Assembly (NCBI GenBank): GCA_030704615.1
Contig: CM060731.1
Coordinates: forward strand, 27,776,001-27,840,000
DNA: 64,000 bases
Origin: Takakia lepidozioides
Lineage: Eukaryota; Streptophyta; Takakiopsida; Takakiales; Takakiaceae
Direction: 5' to 3'
Shown here: positions 46,655 to 57,424 of the stretch, one piece after another
Layout of the letters: every line of letters begins with the position of its first letter
How positions within the stretch are numbered: position 1 is the first letter of the stretch
Made by a program: the position numbers and the translations under genes
Notes under the pieces: generated by a model
What the model was told of the DNA's origin: nothing
Database searches by the model: none
The model's input: the letters and a program-made list of their open reading frames with translations, nothing else

Positions 46655-46965
46655 CATGCTGAGGTCTTCTGTAATGTCTCTTGCTTCGTAATGAGGTGCT
46701 TCTCCAACTCTTATTTTTTCAATGTTAATATCTTCCATCTGGAACATATCCACACATGCGTATATAACTTAAAAAACCAAATGACCATCAAAACCGGAAG
46801 CTGGGGATGAGGCTTATAAAAGTTGAGATGACCATTTGTTTTTTAAGGATTTCTGCACATATATGTGGATCTGTTCCAGGTGGAGAATATTAACATATTG
46901 GATAAAGTGGACATGGAGAAGCATCGCATTACGAGGTAGGAGACACTACAAAAAGAGCATACCAT
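46655..46965. repeat. Fold-back repeat 3, arms about 130 bp
   Basis: The left arm contains TTCGTAATGAGGTGCTTCTCC, AATGTTAATAT(C)TTCCA and CTGGAACATATCCAC. The right arm (46826-46965) contains their inverted, slightly diverged counterparts. The spacer is about 35 bp. Confidence 0.78.
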
Positions 46966-46989
46966 GTAACAGGTTCCAGTATAATCGAA

Positions 46990-49400
46990 GACGAAACCCC
47001 ATTCATTCAATGGATAATTGAATGGTTGCCCATCCAAATGATTTTCGTTTGCTTTCAATCTTTGCCACTATGTTCAACATACCATGTATCAGGTCCCGGA
47101 CTAATATCAGATCAATCGAAATTCAGTCGATGGCTCAACGGATGGTTGGCCATCGAAATGATTTTGTTTCGCTTTGAGATTTGGCCACTATGTTCAATGT
47201 GCCATGTAAGAGGCCCCAGAGTAATATGAGATCAATCGAAATTCGTTCAATGGGCCAACGGATGGTTGTCCATCCAAATGATTTTCGTTCGCTTTGAAAC
47301 TTGGCCAGTGTGTTCAATGTACCCTCTGATACGTCCCAGTGTAATACAAGATCAATTGAAAATCGTTCGATTTGTCCAATGAGGCGTTCACTTGTCATCT
47401 GGTTTTTGTTCAATGCGAAAAAGAAATCCTACAATGCGTGCACGGCTATTGCACCCATTGAACGGATGTGGTTGAAGCCTCTCTTTTGCCCGCATGTGCT
47501 TGAACATGTGTGCGACACATATGCGGAGACACAACAGACGAATAAATCATTTGCCTCCCCATGGACGCGCTCCCCCCTCAAGCCATTCCACAATTTAATT
47601 GAATTTAAATTTATTTTAAGCCAATAAATAGGTTTGCACTACCTTTCAGTGGGGGTTTCGGGCACGTATCAATTTTGTTTTTGGCTCAATTTTGTTCTGC
47701 GGCTTCTAGCATCCCACGGCTACTCCCCTGCCAAAATTTGGACCAATAAAAAATGCCCCCAAAAAAAAGTGTTGTCTTCACTCACTATTGCAGAACTCTT
47801 TATAAAGATTGCACACAAATCAAGTTTGGAGTGCAAAACAGGGAAGAAACTGTGGTTTTGGGTCCAAATGAATTTTTATCGCTCCCAAATTTGGCACGCA
47901 CGTTGCATATGGCTACATTACACGCCCCATTCAAAAACGGAATGAAAAAAAAAATCGTGAGCACGCGAAACAGAGTCCAACAGGTCCCAAAGCAATAGCA
48001 GCTCCAACAGAATACATTCAACGGGTGAACGGATGGTTGCCCATCCAAATCATTTTTGTTAGCTTCCAAACTTTGCCAGCATGTTCCAGATACCCTCTCA
48101 CAGGTCCCGGACTAATATCAGATCAATCGAAATTCATTCGATGGCCCAACGGATGGTTGGCCATCGAAATGATTTTGGTTCGCTTTGAGACTTGGCCACT
48201 ATGTTCAATGTGCCATGTAAGAAGCCCCAGAATAATATGAGATCAATCGAAATTCGTTCAATGGGCCAACAGATGGTTGTCCATCCAAATGATTTTCGTT
48301 CGCTTTGAAACTTGGCCAGTGTGTTCAATGTACCTTCTGATACGTCCCAGTGTAATACGAGATCAATTGAAAATCGTTCGATTGTCCAATGAGGCGTTCA
48401 ATTGTCATCTGGTTTTTGTTCAATGCGAAAAAGAAATCCTACAATGCGTGCACGGCTATTGCACCCATTGAACGGTTGTGGTTGAAGCCCCTCTTTTGCC
48501 CGCATGTGCTTGAACATGTGAGCGACGCATGTGCGGAGACACAACAGACGAATAAATCATTTGCCTCCCCATGGACGCGCTCCCCCCTCAAGCCATTCCA
48601 CAATTTAATTGAATTTAAATTTATTTTAAGCCAATAAATAGGTTTGCACTGCCTTTCAGTGGGGGTTTCTGGCACGTATCGATTTTGTTTTTGGCTCAAT
48701 TTTGTTCTGCAGCTTCCAGCATCCCACGGCTACTCCCTCGCCAAAATTTGGACCAATAAAAAATGCCTCAAAAAAAAAGTGTTGTCTTTGCTCACTATTG
48801 CAGAACTCTCTATGAAGAATGCATGAAGTAGAACACAAATCAAATTTGGAGTATAAAATAGGGAAGAAACTGTGGTTTTGGGTCCAAATGAATTTTGATC
48901 GCTCCCAAATTTGGCACACACGTTGCATATGGCTACATTACACGCCCCATTCAAAAATAGAATGAAAAAAAAATCGTGAGCACACGAAACAGAGTCCAAC
49001 AGGTCCCAAAGCAATAGCAGCTCCAACAGAATACATTCAACGGGTGAACGGATGGTTGCCCATCCAAATCATTTTTGTTAGCTTCCAAATTTTGCCAGCA
49101 CGTTCCAGACACCCTCTCACAGGTCCCGGACTAATATCAGGTCAATCGAAATTCATTCGATGGCTCAACGGATGGTTGTCCATTGAAATGATTTTGGTTC
49201 GCTTGGAGACTTGGCCACTATGTTCAATGTGCCATGTAAGAGGCCCCAGAGTAATATGAGATCAATTGAAATTCGTTCAATGGGCCAACGGATGGTTGTC
49301 CATCCAAATGATTTTCGTTCGTTTTGAAACTTGGCCAGTGTGTTCAATGTACCTTCTGATACGTCCCAGTGTAATATGAGATCAATCGAAATTATTTTGT
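46990..49400. repeat. Tandem repeat with a 1.02-kb unit, about 2.4 copies, and 118-bp subrepeats
   Basis: The phrase CAGGTCCCGGACTAATATCA occurs at about 47091, 48111 and 49122. Stretches such as CAATGCGAAAAAGAAATCC, CTTTTGCCCGCATGTGCTTG and CCCATGGACGCGCTCCCCCC recur in the same places. Within each unit a block of about 118 bp (GATGGTTG(G/T)CCAT...TTGGCCA...GTTCAATGT) is itself repeated two or three times. Open frames in it are repeated with the DNA and show no protein signature. Confidence 0.88.
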
Positions 49401-49840
49401 GCTTTGAGAATTTTGTGGGTATGTTCGTAGAAAGATCATAGATTTTGCGAAATGATTATGAAATACGCAAGGACCAGGCAAAATTTGTTTGGAAGATGAC
49501 CGTTTGTAACTCGTTATAACTTATTTGTTAACATCAATTTTCTTTGTTCTCCAGTTTTCGGAGTTCATTGCAAATACCTATATACACGTCATGACCAAAT
49601 ATGACACCATTATAAATTTATTTACAGGGTGAACTACTTCTTCCCCATCACACGAGTGTAAATGTGAAGAAAACGCTGCTCATGCAATTGAAATTGGCAG
49701 GTGCCGCACATGTGCTTGTGTATTAACAAAATTGGTGATATACAAACTTGGCGGAATGTCATCACTGTGTTTTCCAACAATATTCAAGGTACAACAAAAA
49801 TGCATATTGTATATGTACTATGTTGCCAGTCATTCAAAGC
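49401..49840. other. Spacer, no gene seen
   Basis: It lies downstream of the minus-strand RING gene and probably holds its 3' untranslated region. Confidence 0.4.
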
Positions 49841-52165
49841 CTAGTCGTCACTGTCCGAGGATGTGGAATTTGATGTTGTGGCCTGATTTGCACTGCCAAT
49901 TGCTAGAGCTTGCGACCGTGATCTCATGGTCAATGAAGGGCCCAATGGCATGTGATCAATTTTACTTCGCGGCGAAAGTTGACTTTCTTCTTCACTCTCA
50001 CGACGTGGCGGAGGTGGATCGAGAACAAGTACTCGGGCTGCATGCAAACCAGCAACGAGGCCGTCCACATCCGGCAATAGAGCCCCCGAAACACGATGAT
50101 AACGGTCTGTCCATAATCGCCTCCATTTCTCTACAACTGCCTTGATGGTACTTTTGAAACTTTCCAACTGCCTCTCGCGGGCCCTGTCCCTAATTATTGT
50201 GTCGTTTCGACGATAAGCCGTCTCGTACGCATCATTCATTCAGCGTTGACATATTATAGCATCTTCCAGTTCGAACAGCAACAAATGTCTCCCAATCGGT
50301 TGTCGGTCATACAATTCGTTATCCTCCGATACCCATGGAACCTGTGGGAGCCGGATAAACCTGGACCTTCTTTGACTCCAATGCCCTCCCAGATTGCGGC
50401 AAAACTGCTCTCTCCCCCACCAATCTCGAATACCTTCCGCACGTATGGTTATCTCTCAATCAGATGTAACCTAGAAATATTGGGGATCTTTGATGTATGC
50501 TGGGTTTCCGGCATGTATGCGATGCATCTCTCTGTCTGCATCCCATACCAAGTTCTTGCCCTTATGCACACAATTCAGAAATGTGTATGGTAGCCCATCC
50601 AATGGGAGGTTGTGTCGATTGTATTCAAAACCTATGGGCATCCGATCCTCCAAGCCCACCAGCTCATAGAAACGGCGATGGATTGGTGTACGACATTCTG
50701 GGCAAGCGCTCGTCCGCAAGGCTTGCGGGATAAGACATGTGAGATGGAACATATGTCCACATGATCCAAGCACATGACATCCCTATGGGCCGTATGGATT
50801 TCTACACATCGAACAAACTGTGCCATCTGATATCCATGACGGCAAAACGCCTTGCGGTATCTCCCCCCTCTGGGCCGGTTTGATGTGGCTGGTCATCCTT
50901 CTTGTGGTATCCCACTCTTCTTCTATCTCGAATTCCCAGTTAATGCTTCTGTTCGACCTCGAAATTCTGTGCTCACATCGATCGAACATAGAATCCACAT
51001 CTGCCCAATTGGTATACCCGGCGAACACGCTTGATGCGATGCGGAGATCGTTATACCTTTGCATGTTGGCATAAATGCTATCCACGCTACGGTTCGACAT
51101 GCGTGCGACACGTTGCAAGCTTGACAGTGCCCGCTCTACCCGTGCTTCTCTGGAGGCCAAATGGGTTGCCCATTGTATCCAATTCTCCCAATCGCCATTC
51201 AATGGGACCCATGCCTGAATCTCCAGCGTTTTGGACAAGCGCCATGCACTTGCCATGACAATGTCCCGTTCCTTTGTAACGCGGTCGACATCTAATATCG
51301 GGTTTATCTCCGATTGAATGGCGACCCTCGAGCATTCCCCGGTTTCCAGTATTGGTTCTTTTCATTTCCTCCTTTTCTCATCCGCAATTCGTTGTTCCTC
51401 AACCATGGTTTCATCGGCCACAGGGTCAAGGACGTCCGTAACTTCCTGAATGATGAGGTCAATACTGCGATCGGGCATCGCAAACTCCGCATCCATGTCC
51501 ACGACGTTTGTTCGATCCTCATTGTGGATAACAGTGCCTTCATTGTTTAGAGGCATGTCTTGCAATGTAGCTTCCAACTCGGATATGCGCAGTGTTTGCC
51601 AGTCTAGTCGGTCCTGCAGGGTCCTGATTCATTGGTCTCTTTCCGCCAGTTGTTCCTCTAACGTTGCAGCCGGTTGTATTCCGAACGTGTCCGAGATGTA
51701 CTCCAAATCGTATAGCAACCTTGCGTTCCTCCTACTAGCAGTTTGCCAATTCACTGGACGCAAGAGTATGACCTTCACGTACAACATGGCTACCAAGGTG
51801 TACGAGATTTGACCCTTTAAGAGAGGTTGACCCCACAATGTGCAATGCACCTCATTCGCCCTATGCTGGAAATGCAAGTTCGTGCAAGACCTGGACTCTG
51901 CATAATTGTTTCGGGTTTGCATGTCATGCCTATCCAAATGCCACAATTGATTGATGTGGTACCATTTAACGATTTTTTTGCATCTCGCCATCGGCCACCG
52001 GAACTCTTCCGGAACATCCTCCCAGCCCTCTTCTGCTAGTATGCTAGGGTCACCAAATACTTCCCAATTCAAGTCTTGCCTTGACCCTTTGATTTTCTTA
52101 GGGGGCGGTCCATGTTCATTGGGGTCATCTCTTCCATGACGGTCATCGTCCTGACCTTCTGCCAT
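49841..52165 (-). pseudogene. RING-finger (putative ubiquitin E3) gene of the giant element
   Basis: One reading frame of 775 codons runs from ATG 52165 to the stop at 49841, with six nonsense codons and no frameshift that I can see. In order: a charged N-terminus (PPPKKIKGSRQD); a region with KWYHINQLWHLDRHD; a coiled coil (EEQLAERDQ...LDWQTLRISELEATL); a second helical region; a C3H2C3 RING finger near 50810-50690 (CSMC, then GSCGHMFHLTC, then CPEC); a conserved-looking segment; and an acidic Ser-rich tail (SNSTSSDSDD). RING fingers recruit ubiquitin-conjugating enzymes. A cargo gene acting on host proteins is inference. The stops, at 51629, 51362, 50783, 50471, about 50459 and 50240, are TGA or TAG where Arg or Gln fits, so each could come from a C-to-T change at a CG or CHG site. 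Confidence 0.75.
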
Positions 52166-52435
52166 TCTACAACAATCGGAGCACCACTAAACGAGGTTTT
52201 CTAAAAAGACGTAACTCTAAACCCTTCCCCCGTTAAGTAGGTTTGAGTAGGTGTCAAAATACTTCTTAAAAGCTAATTTTGTAGAATAAAATGATCCTGG
52301 AAGCCAGAGGAGGGCCTATGGGAGCATTCTGCAATGACCTCACAGAAATCGCGGCAAAAAATACCCCCACCCAACCAATGGCCTTCTTCTCCACGTGACT
52401 ACGTGTCGTGGAATAATGAAATGTCACGCACACAG
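52166..52435. other. 5' leader of the RING gene
   Basis: Non-coding stretch between the ATG at 52165 and the promoter-like module. It includes CCACGTGACTACGTGTCGTGG. Confidence 0.45.
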
Positions 52436-52560
52436 AAGTTGTGTGGAGAGGAAGTGAGGGGAGAATAAGCCTCCCTTAGCTTATATCCCTCCCCCCCCCC
52501 CCCCCCCCGCCCTCATTTCTCGGGCCACGTGCAGGGCGTCTCTTCTAGAAGTGACCGCCA
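52436..52560 (-). promoter_or_regulatory. Promoter-like module of the RING gene, copy 1
   Basis: On the minus strand a G-run is followed by GGGATATAAGC, whose ATATAA core (52486-52481) lies 321 nt before the RING ATG. The module (AGTGAGGGGAGAAT, TATA-like box, C-run, CTCATTTCT, GCAGGGC) occurs twice more, at 53385 and 53615. Confidence 0.55.
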
Positions 52561-53384
52561 ACTTGACGGTCGCTTGATTTTTCGGAAAATAAAAAAATAA
52601 GCGACCGCCAGAATTGGGGGTCGCTCCATTTTCGGGAAAAAAAAAAAAAACGACCGCCAGAACATGCGGTCGCTCCATTTTTCGGAAATAAAAAAAATAA
52701 GCGACTGCCAATTTAGGCGGTTGGTTCATTTAAGAAAAAATTTAAAATAAATAAGCGACCGCCAACATAGGCGGTCGCTTCATTTTTAAAAAATTAAAAT
52801 AAATAAGCGACTGCCAGCATTGGCGGTTGCTTCATTTTCAAAACATTTCGAATAAATAAGCGACCGCCAACATAGGCAGTCGCTTCATTTTCAAAACTTT
52901 AAAAAACATAAGCGACCGCCAACATAGGCGGTCGCTTCATTTAATAAAATAAAATAAAAATAAGCGACCGCCAGCATAGGCGGTCGCTTCATTTTCAAAA
53001 CATTTAAAATATATAAGCGACCGCCAACATAGGCGGTCGCTTCATTTTAAAAAAATAAAAAAAATAAGTTATCGCTAGCATAGGCGGTCGCTTCATTTTC
53101 AAAACATTTAAATAAGCGACCGCCAACATAGGCAGTCGCTTCATTTTCAAAAACTTAAAAAAAAAATAAGCGACCGCCAACATAGGCGGTCGCTTCATTT
53201 CCAAAATAATTAAAATAAAAGCGACCGTTAGTAATGGCAGTCGCCCCATTTCTAAAAATAAAAAAATAAAAATAAAAACGACTGCTAATAATGGCGGTCG
53301 CTGCATCTTAAAAAATAACCATCAGAGCGACCGCCAGAAATGGCGGTCGCTGCATTTTGTAAAAACAAAAACTGTCAGTAATGG

Positions 53385-53480
53385 AAGTGAGGGGAGAATG
53401 ACTAGGGGCTTATATGCCCTCCCCCCCCCGCCTCATTCCTCGCTCCACGCGCAGGGCAGACCTCGTAGAAGCGACCGCCA
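53385..53480 (-). promoter_or_regulatory. Promoter-like module, copy 2
   Basis: AGTGAGGGGAGAATGACTAG, GGCTTATATGCCC, C-run, CCTCATTCCTCGCTCCACGC, GCAGGGCAGACC. It is followed by array units rather than a gene, so it looks like a duplicated and possibly silent promoter. Confidence 0.45.
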
Positions 53481-53614
53481 CCATGGCGGTCGCTCCATTT
53501 AAAAACGAAAAAAAACGACCGCCACAAATGGCGTCGCTCCATTTCGCCAAAAAAAAGAAAAAAAACGACCGCCAGTAATGGCGGTCGCTGCATTTATAAA
53601 AACAAAAAAAAACT

Positions 53615-53720
53615 TCAAGCGAAGTGAGGGGAGAATGTCCCGGAGCTTATATGCCCCTCTCCCCCCCGCCTCACTCCTCGCTCCATGCGCAGGTCACACT
53701 TAGTAGAAGCGACCGCCACC
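53615..53720 (-). promoter_or_regulatory. Promoter-like module, copy 3
   Basis: AGTGAGGGGAGAATGTCCCG, GAGCTTATATGCCC, C-run, CCTCACTCCTCGCTCCATGC, GCAGGTCACAC. Same structure as copies 1 and 2. Confidence 0.45.
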
Positions 53721-53740
53721 TTGGCGGTCGCTCCATTTAA

Positions 53741-54187
53741 ATAAAAATGAATGCACAGTTGGAAGCATGACACAATTGTTCTCCATTCCACAAGCAAATC
53801 ACCGAACACAAACATGAGCAAGTGACGGTGCCTTTGGCCGACATTTTGGCTGGTATACACATGGGCAACATCTTTTATTTTCCAACACATACACAACAAC
53901 AATACAAATACTCATAGTGACAATGATCACATTGGTATTACTTCAGTGCAGAAATATAAACATGTCCACTAAAAAGTGCTGATGCATGCCTACAGCTGTT
54001 TTGCTTCAATTCCTTCTACTGCTTCGACGGCGGGACGAAAAAGATCATAATCCTAATGCTCCGATGGATTGAGAATCCGGGTCACCCTCGACTTCACCAC
54101 CGTTGCCATGATCAGTGCTGGAATCGTCCTCCCTATCCGGCCTCATATGTCAAGGCCTTTGAATCTGCAAGCGACCTCGAACCACAT
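53741..54187. other. Spacer downstream of the hAT gene
   Basis: No gene is seen. It should hold the 3' untranslated region of the minus-strand hAT transposase. Confidence 0.4.
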
Positions 54188-57007
54188 TTAGTTCTTCTGA
54201 GGTCGACTCCCGCTCCGATTTTGAATACCATCCACGGTATCTGGCCTGTTTGTGGGCCGATCGCCTACAAAAGGTTGGACTGTTCTCTGTCGTTTATGGA
54301 CTTGGGACGCAATCGAAAGTGGTATCGAAGGAGGTACCGGAGGGGGGACTGCCCGAGATGGACCGACATTAGATGGTCCGGCATGTAAGGAACCACGGGT
54401 CTGCTGCGCAATACGTCGGTTAAGGTGGAATTGTAGTGACAGGTTGTCATTATCCGAGGCTTCAACTTCCGCTCGGTCCAATGCAGCAGAATGATGCATG
54501 CGTGTGGAAAACAGATCAACCCTGTTGCTCCTTAATGCCCACTGTGTTGATGGGGAGCTGGATCGGTTTTGGCATTGTGGTGGAGCTGGTCGTATCGGTG
54601 AGGCATGATTCTGTCCCGTCGACTGTACAATGGGTTCGACACTATCATTTGTATGAACATGGTTGCGTACGTCGATCGGTCCTGGCAGTACATCACCCCT
54701 AAGCTCCATTGGGGCACTACCGGTGGCTTTAGCATGTAGTGGGGGGTGAGGGTTGACCCCAACTTCATTTTGAGGACCATGTTCTGGGGATGACACAATT
54801 GCAGCTTCACCTTCATCTGCGATATGCACTTCTTCAAGAAGGTCATCAAATGTCGGCTGGATATAAACATCATCTTCTGTGAATGTAAATGGGTCATACG
54901 CATTTTCGGGAGCATCATCGGATCCATCTTCACTATCGGAGGCAGATGATTTATTCTGAGATGATTCTCTCTAAGGCTCAGTATCGTCACTCATCGAATT
55001 AGCCTCAGAAGCAGAGTCTTCGGAATGCAAATTCCTCTCATACCATGTTGCAGCATCATCCGCTGCCCTCTCACGTAGCAGCCGACAATTGATATACACA
55101 TACACCAATTTGTCAGCCCTCGCGGGATTCAGCCTGTTGCGAATCTTGTTGTGAACAAATAAGTAACTGCTCCAATTGCGTTCGCAAGATGAGACAGAGC
55201 ACACTTGAGCAAGAATACGCTTCGCAATGGGAGCCAATGTTCTTGCTCCAGCTCCAATCAGATCCCACCATTCATGTGGCAGTATATTGAGCTCTTTTGG
55301 ATCTGGAATGTCCTCAAAAGGGTCGCGGCGATCTGAGAAGCATTGGTACTCGGATATAGCTCTCTCTGCATGGTTTGGTGGAGCCAGTCGCACGAGCATT
55401 CGCACGAGGCCGGCCTTGGCATCAGCGTCGTCTCGGAGCATGGTATTGTCGAATAAGAATGGATTGAGCAAAGCCCCCGCATAATGCAAGTCCGTTCGAA
55501 CCATCGAACGACGGTCGTAAAATGCATCCTCAGCACTGTCCGTAAGTTCATGTTCCAAGGAGAAGGGAGGATGCCTCAAGGATTGGACGTGCTTCTCAAG
55601 ATTTTGCATTAGTAACCATGCCTTGCCCATTACTGGTTGCTTTCTATCAAACTTCCGCAAGACGATTAACACCGGCTCAACCATATAAACAAAGTTTTCA
55701 CATTTCTTTCAGAAATCATCGCTGCGAATGCTATTTCGAACTTTTCGACTTTTGCCCAATGACTTGGCTTTTCTGGAGTCCCGCAATGTCCGTGTGTACG
55801 CATCCCATTGAGGATCGATGATAATGTGCTCCAGACTGCTCTTCACCGTCACCAACCGATCCATCATCAAGAAGTTAGTAGCAAAATGAGTTTCGACTGG
55901 ATTGCGGAGGCTGTATTTGGGTTCGTGCCTCCTATATATTGCCAAAGAGATGTGGTGTGTACGGATGAACGACATAACAGTCTTCGCTCGCTCGATAAGT
56001 TGTTTCACCCACTGTTCTTTTCCTCAATCTTCCAAAAAGAGGTCAAGGATATGAGCAGTACAACCTTGATAGTACATATGGGGATAACGTGCCAACAACA
56101 TGTCTGAAGTGTTTCTCATGTTAGCGGCATTGTCTGTGCATATTTGCACGATTCTATCACTTCCGACCTGTTCGATGAAGTCCGTCATTAGTTGGCATTG
56201 ATAACGTCCATCTTTATTCTCGCCGCTAGTGTCGACCGATCCCAAGAATTGTTCCCCAACTGGACATACGAGCATGACATTAAACAACGGTCTGTTTGTG
56301 ACAGAACTCCAACCATCGGCACATATAGTGCTTCCATATTTTCTGATACACTCGCCCGTCCTATCGTTGACCTTGTGGGTAAGCTCGGTTATGACGTCTT
56401 CTAGCAATCCTGTGCGGAGATTGTGATAAGTCGGAGGCGCGTACGTGATTCTGGACTCCGAGGTTGCTCTAACAGCAGAAACAAATGACGGAAGCCTTGC
56501 CACATTAAATGGTATGTTGGCCTTGAAGTAAAACTGCGCCCATTTTTTATCCAACTGTATTTTCGCAGACAAGTTAAGACCTTCTTGCATGGATTGCTGC
56601 CGTAATCCTCTACTCCGTTGAAGTGTAGGGGTATAAAGAGGTGCTGAAGCAGGTGTTGCTCCAACACAACCCACTTGTCCAAGGACACCCGAAGCCTCAC
56701 AAGAGTCGCCCTGGGTACTAATCGGGACATCCTGATGGGAAGATGGAGTGTTCTGCTCAGAGGTCATGTCCAGATCGAAAGACATTGGAATATTGCCTCT
56801 ACACTGGGCAAAATGGTTTTTTACCCACATAGATGCTTTCGGGCATAAACCCACCCCATCGTTCTTCATACCTTTATAGCCGAGGTGAGCGAGCCACCGA
56901 TCCTTACGATAAGAAAGTTTTAATCCACATAGGTTGCACTCAACACTACCAGTGGCATTGACAGTGTTCGGGATTGCCGTATACCAAGGGCTCTATTCTT
57001 CCCTCAT
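54188..57007 (-). pseudogene. hAT-family transposase with BED finger (nonsense-damaged)
   Basis: hAT transposases excise and reinsert DNA elements. One frame of 940 codons runs from ATG 57007 to 54188. A BED-type finger starts CNLCGLKLSYRKDRW (with LAHLGYKG and GLCPK) at about 56930-56840. The DUF659-like core has STICADGWSSVTNRPLFNV, QICTDNAANM and YYQGCTAHILDL. The C-terminal dimerisation region has NILPHEWWDLIGAG, AKRILAQVCSVSSCERNWSS and FVHNKIRNRLNP. An unusual 260-residue disordered, Ser/Pro/Gln-rich tail follows. In-frame stops lie near 56990 (TAG), at 56024 and 55709 (TGA, where Trp is expected) and 54971 (TAG). No frameshift was found. The start was chosen because it precedes the BED finger and lies 324 nt after a TATA box, as in the other two genes. 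Confidence 0.85.
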
Positions 57008-57325
57008 CTTCACCCAATATCCACTCCCCTGGGACCTAGCGATGCAAGCAACAAAAAACAGTCACCTATAAATGAACGTGTTATGAATGTAGAGTGCAAT
57101 GCGATAGCCCAACACTTCTACACCTGTCAGCAACCCAAGTGGGTCGATGTGGGTTATAATGTTGAGCTTATACACAATCTGCTGAAGTGGCTTTGGTGGA
57201 AGCCACAACGGCAAAAGGTGCGCACCCTCCTCTTGGGCTACACTCTCGTTCAATGGAAGAGTACATCCAAAGCAACCTCAAGTGTTTGCGCCAAAAAAAG
57301 TGAAAAGCTTGGTGACCCTCCTCCC

Positions 57326-57334
57326 TTATATATG
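57326..57334 (-). promoter_or_regulatory. TATA box of the hAT transposase gene
   Basis: The minus strand reads GGATCATATATAAGGGAGG. The ATATAA core begins 324 nt before ATG 57007 and lies next to palindrome array 3. Confidence 0.6.
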
Positions 57335-57424
57335 ATCCAAGAGAGATGAAAGTGAAATGAATAAATGACGAACTAATAGCGCCCACCAAAAAAAGGCTGT
57401 ACAATCATATTTGTTGTAATTTTG

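Larger units (their letters stand above)
52550..53740. repeat. Palindrome array 2
   Basis: About twenty units of GCGACCGCC, four to seven bases, GGCGGTCGC, then TTCATTTT and an A-rich spacer, at a step of about 50-60 bp. Some arms carry single changes (GCAGTCGC, GTTATCGC). The promoter-like module interrupts the array at 53385 and 53615. Confidence 0.9.

Noticed and set aside
47026-49259. Repeated open frames of 60-100 residues in the 1.02-kb tandem repeat
   Set aside because: They recur because the DNA recurs, occur on both strands, and show no protein signature.
1301-57007. Alternative genetic code or programmed readthrough, suggested by many in-frame TAG/TGA codons at Q, R or W places
   Set aside because: The GH17, PPR-DYW and OEP7-like genes read normally with the standard code, and several of the damaged genes also carry frameshifts. 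Cytosine decay explains the stops more simply.
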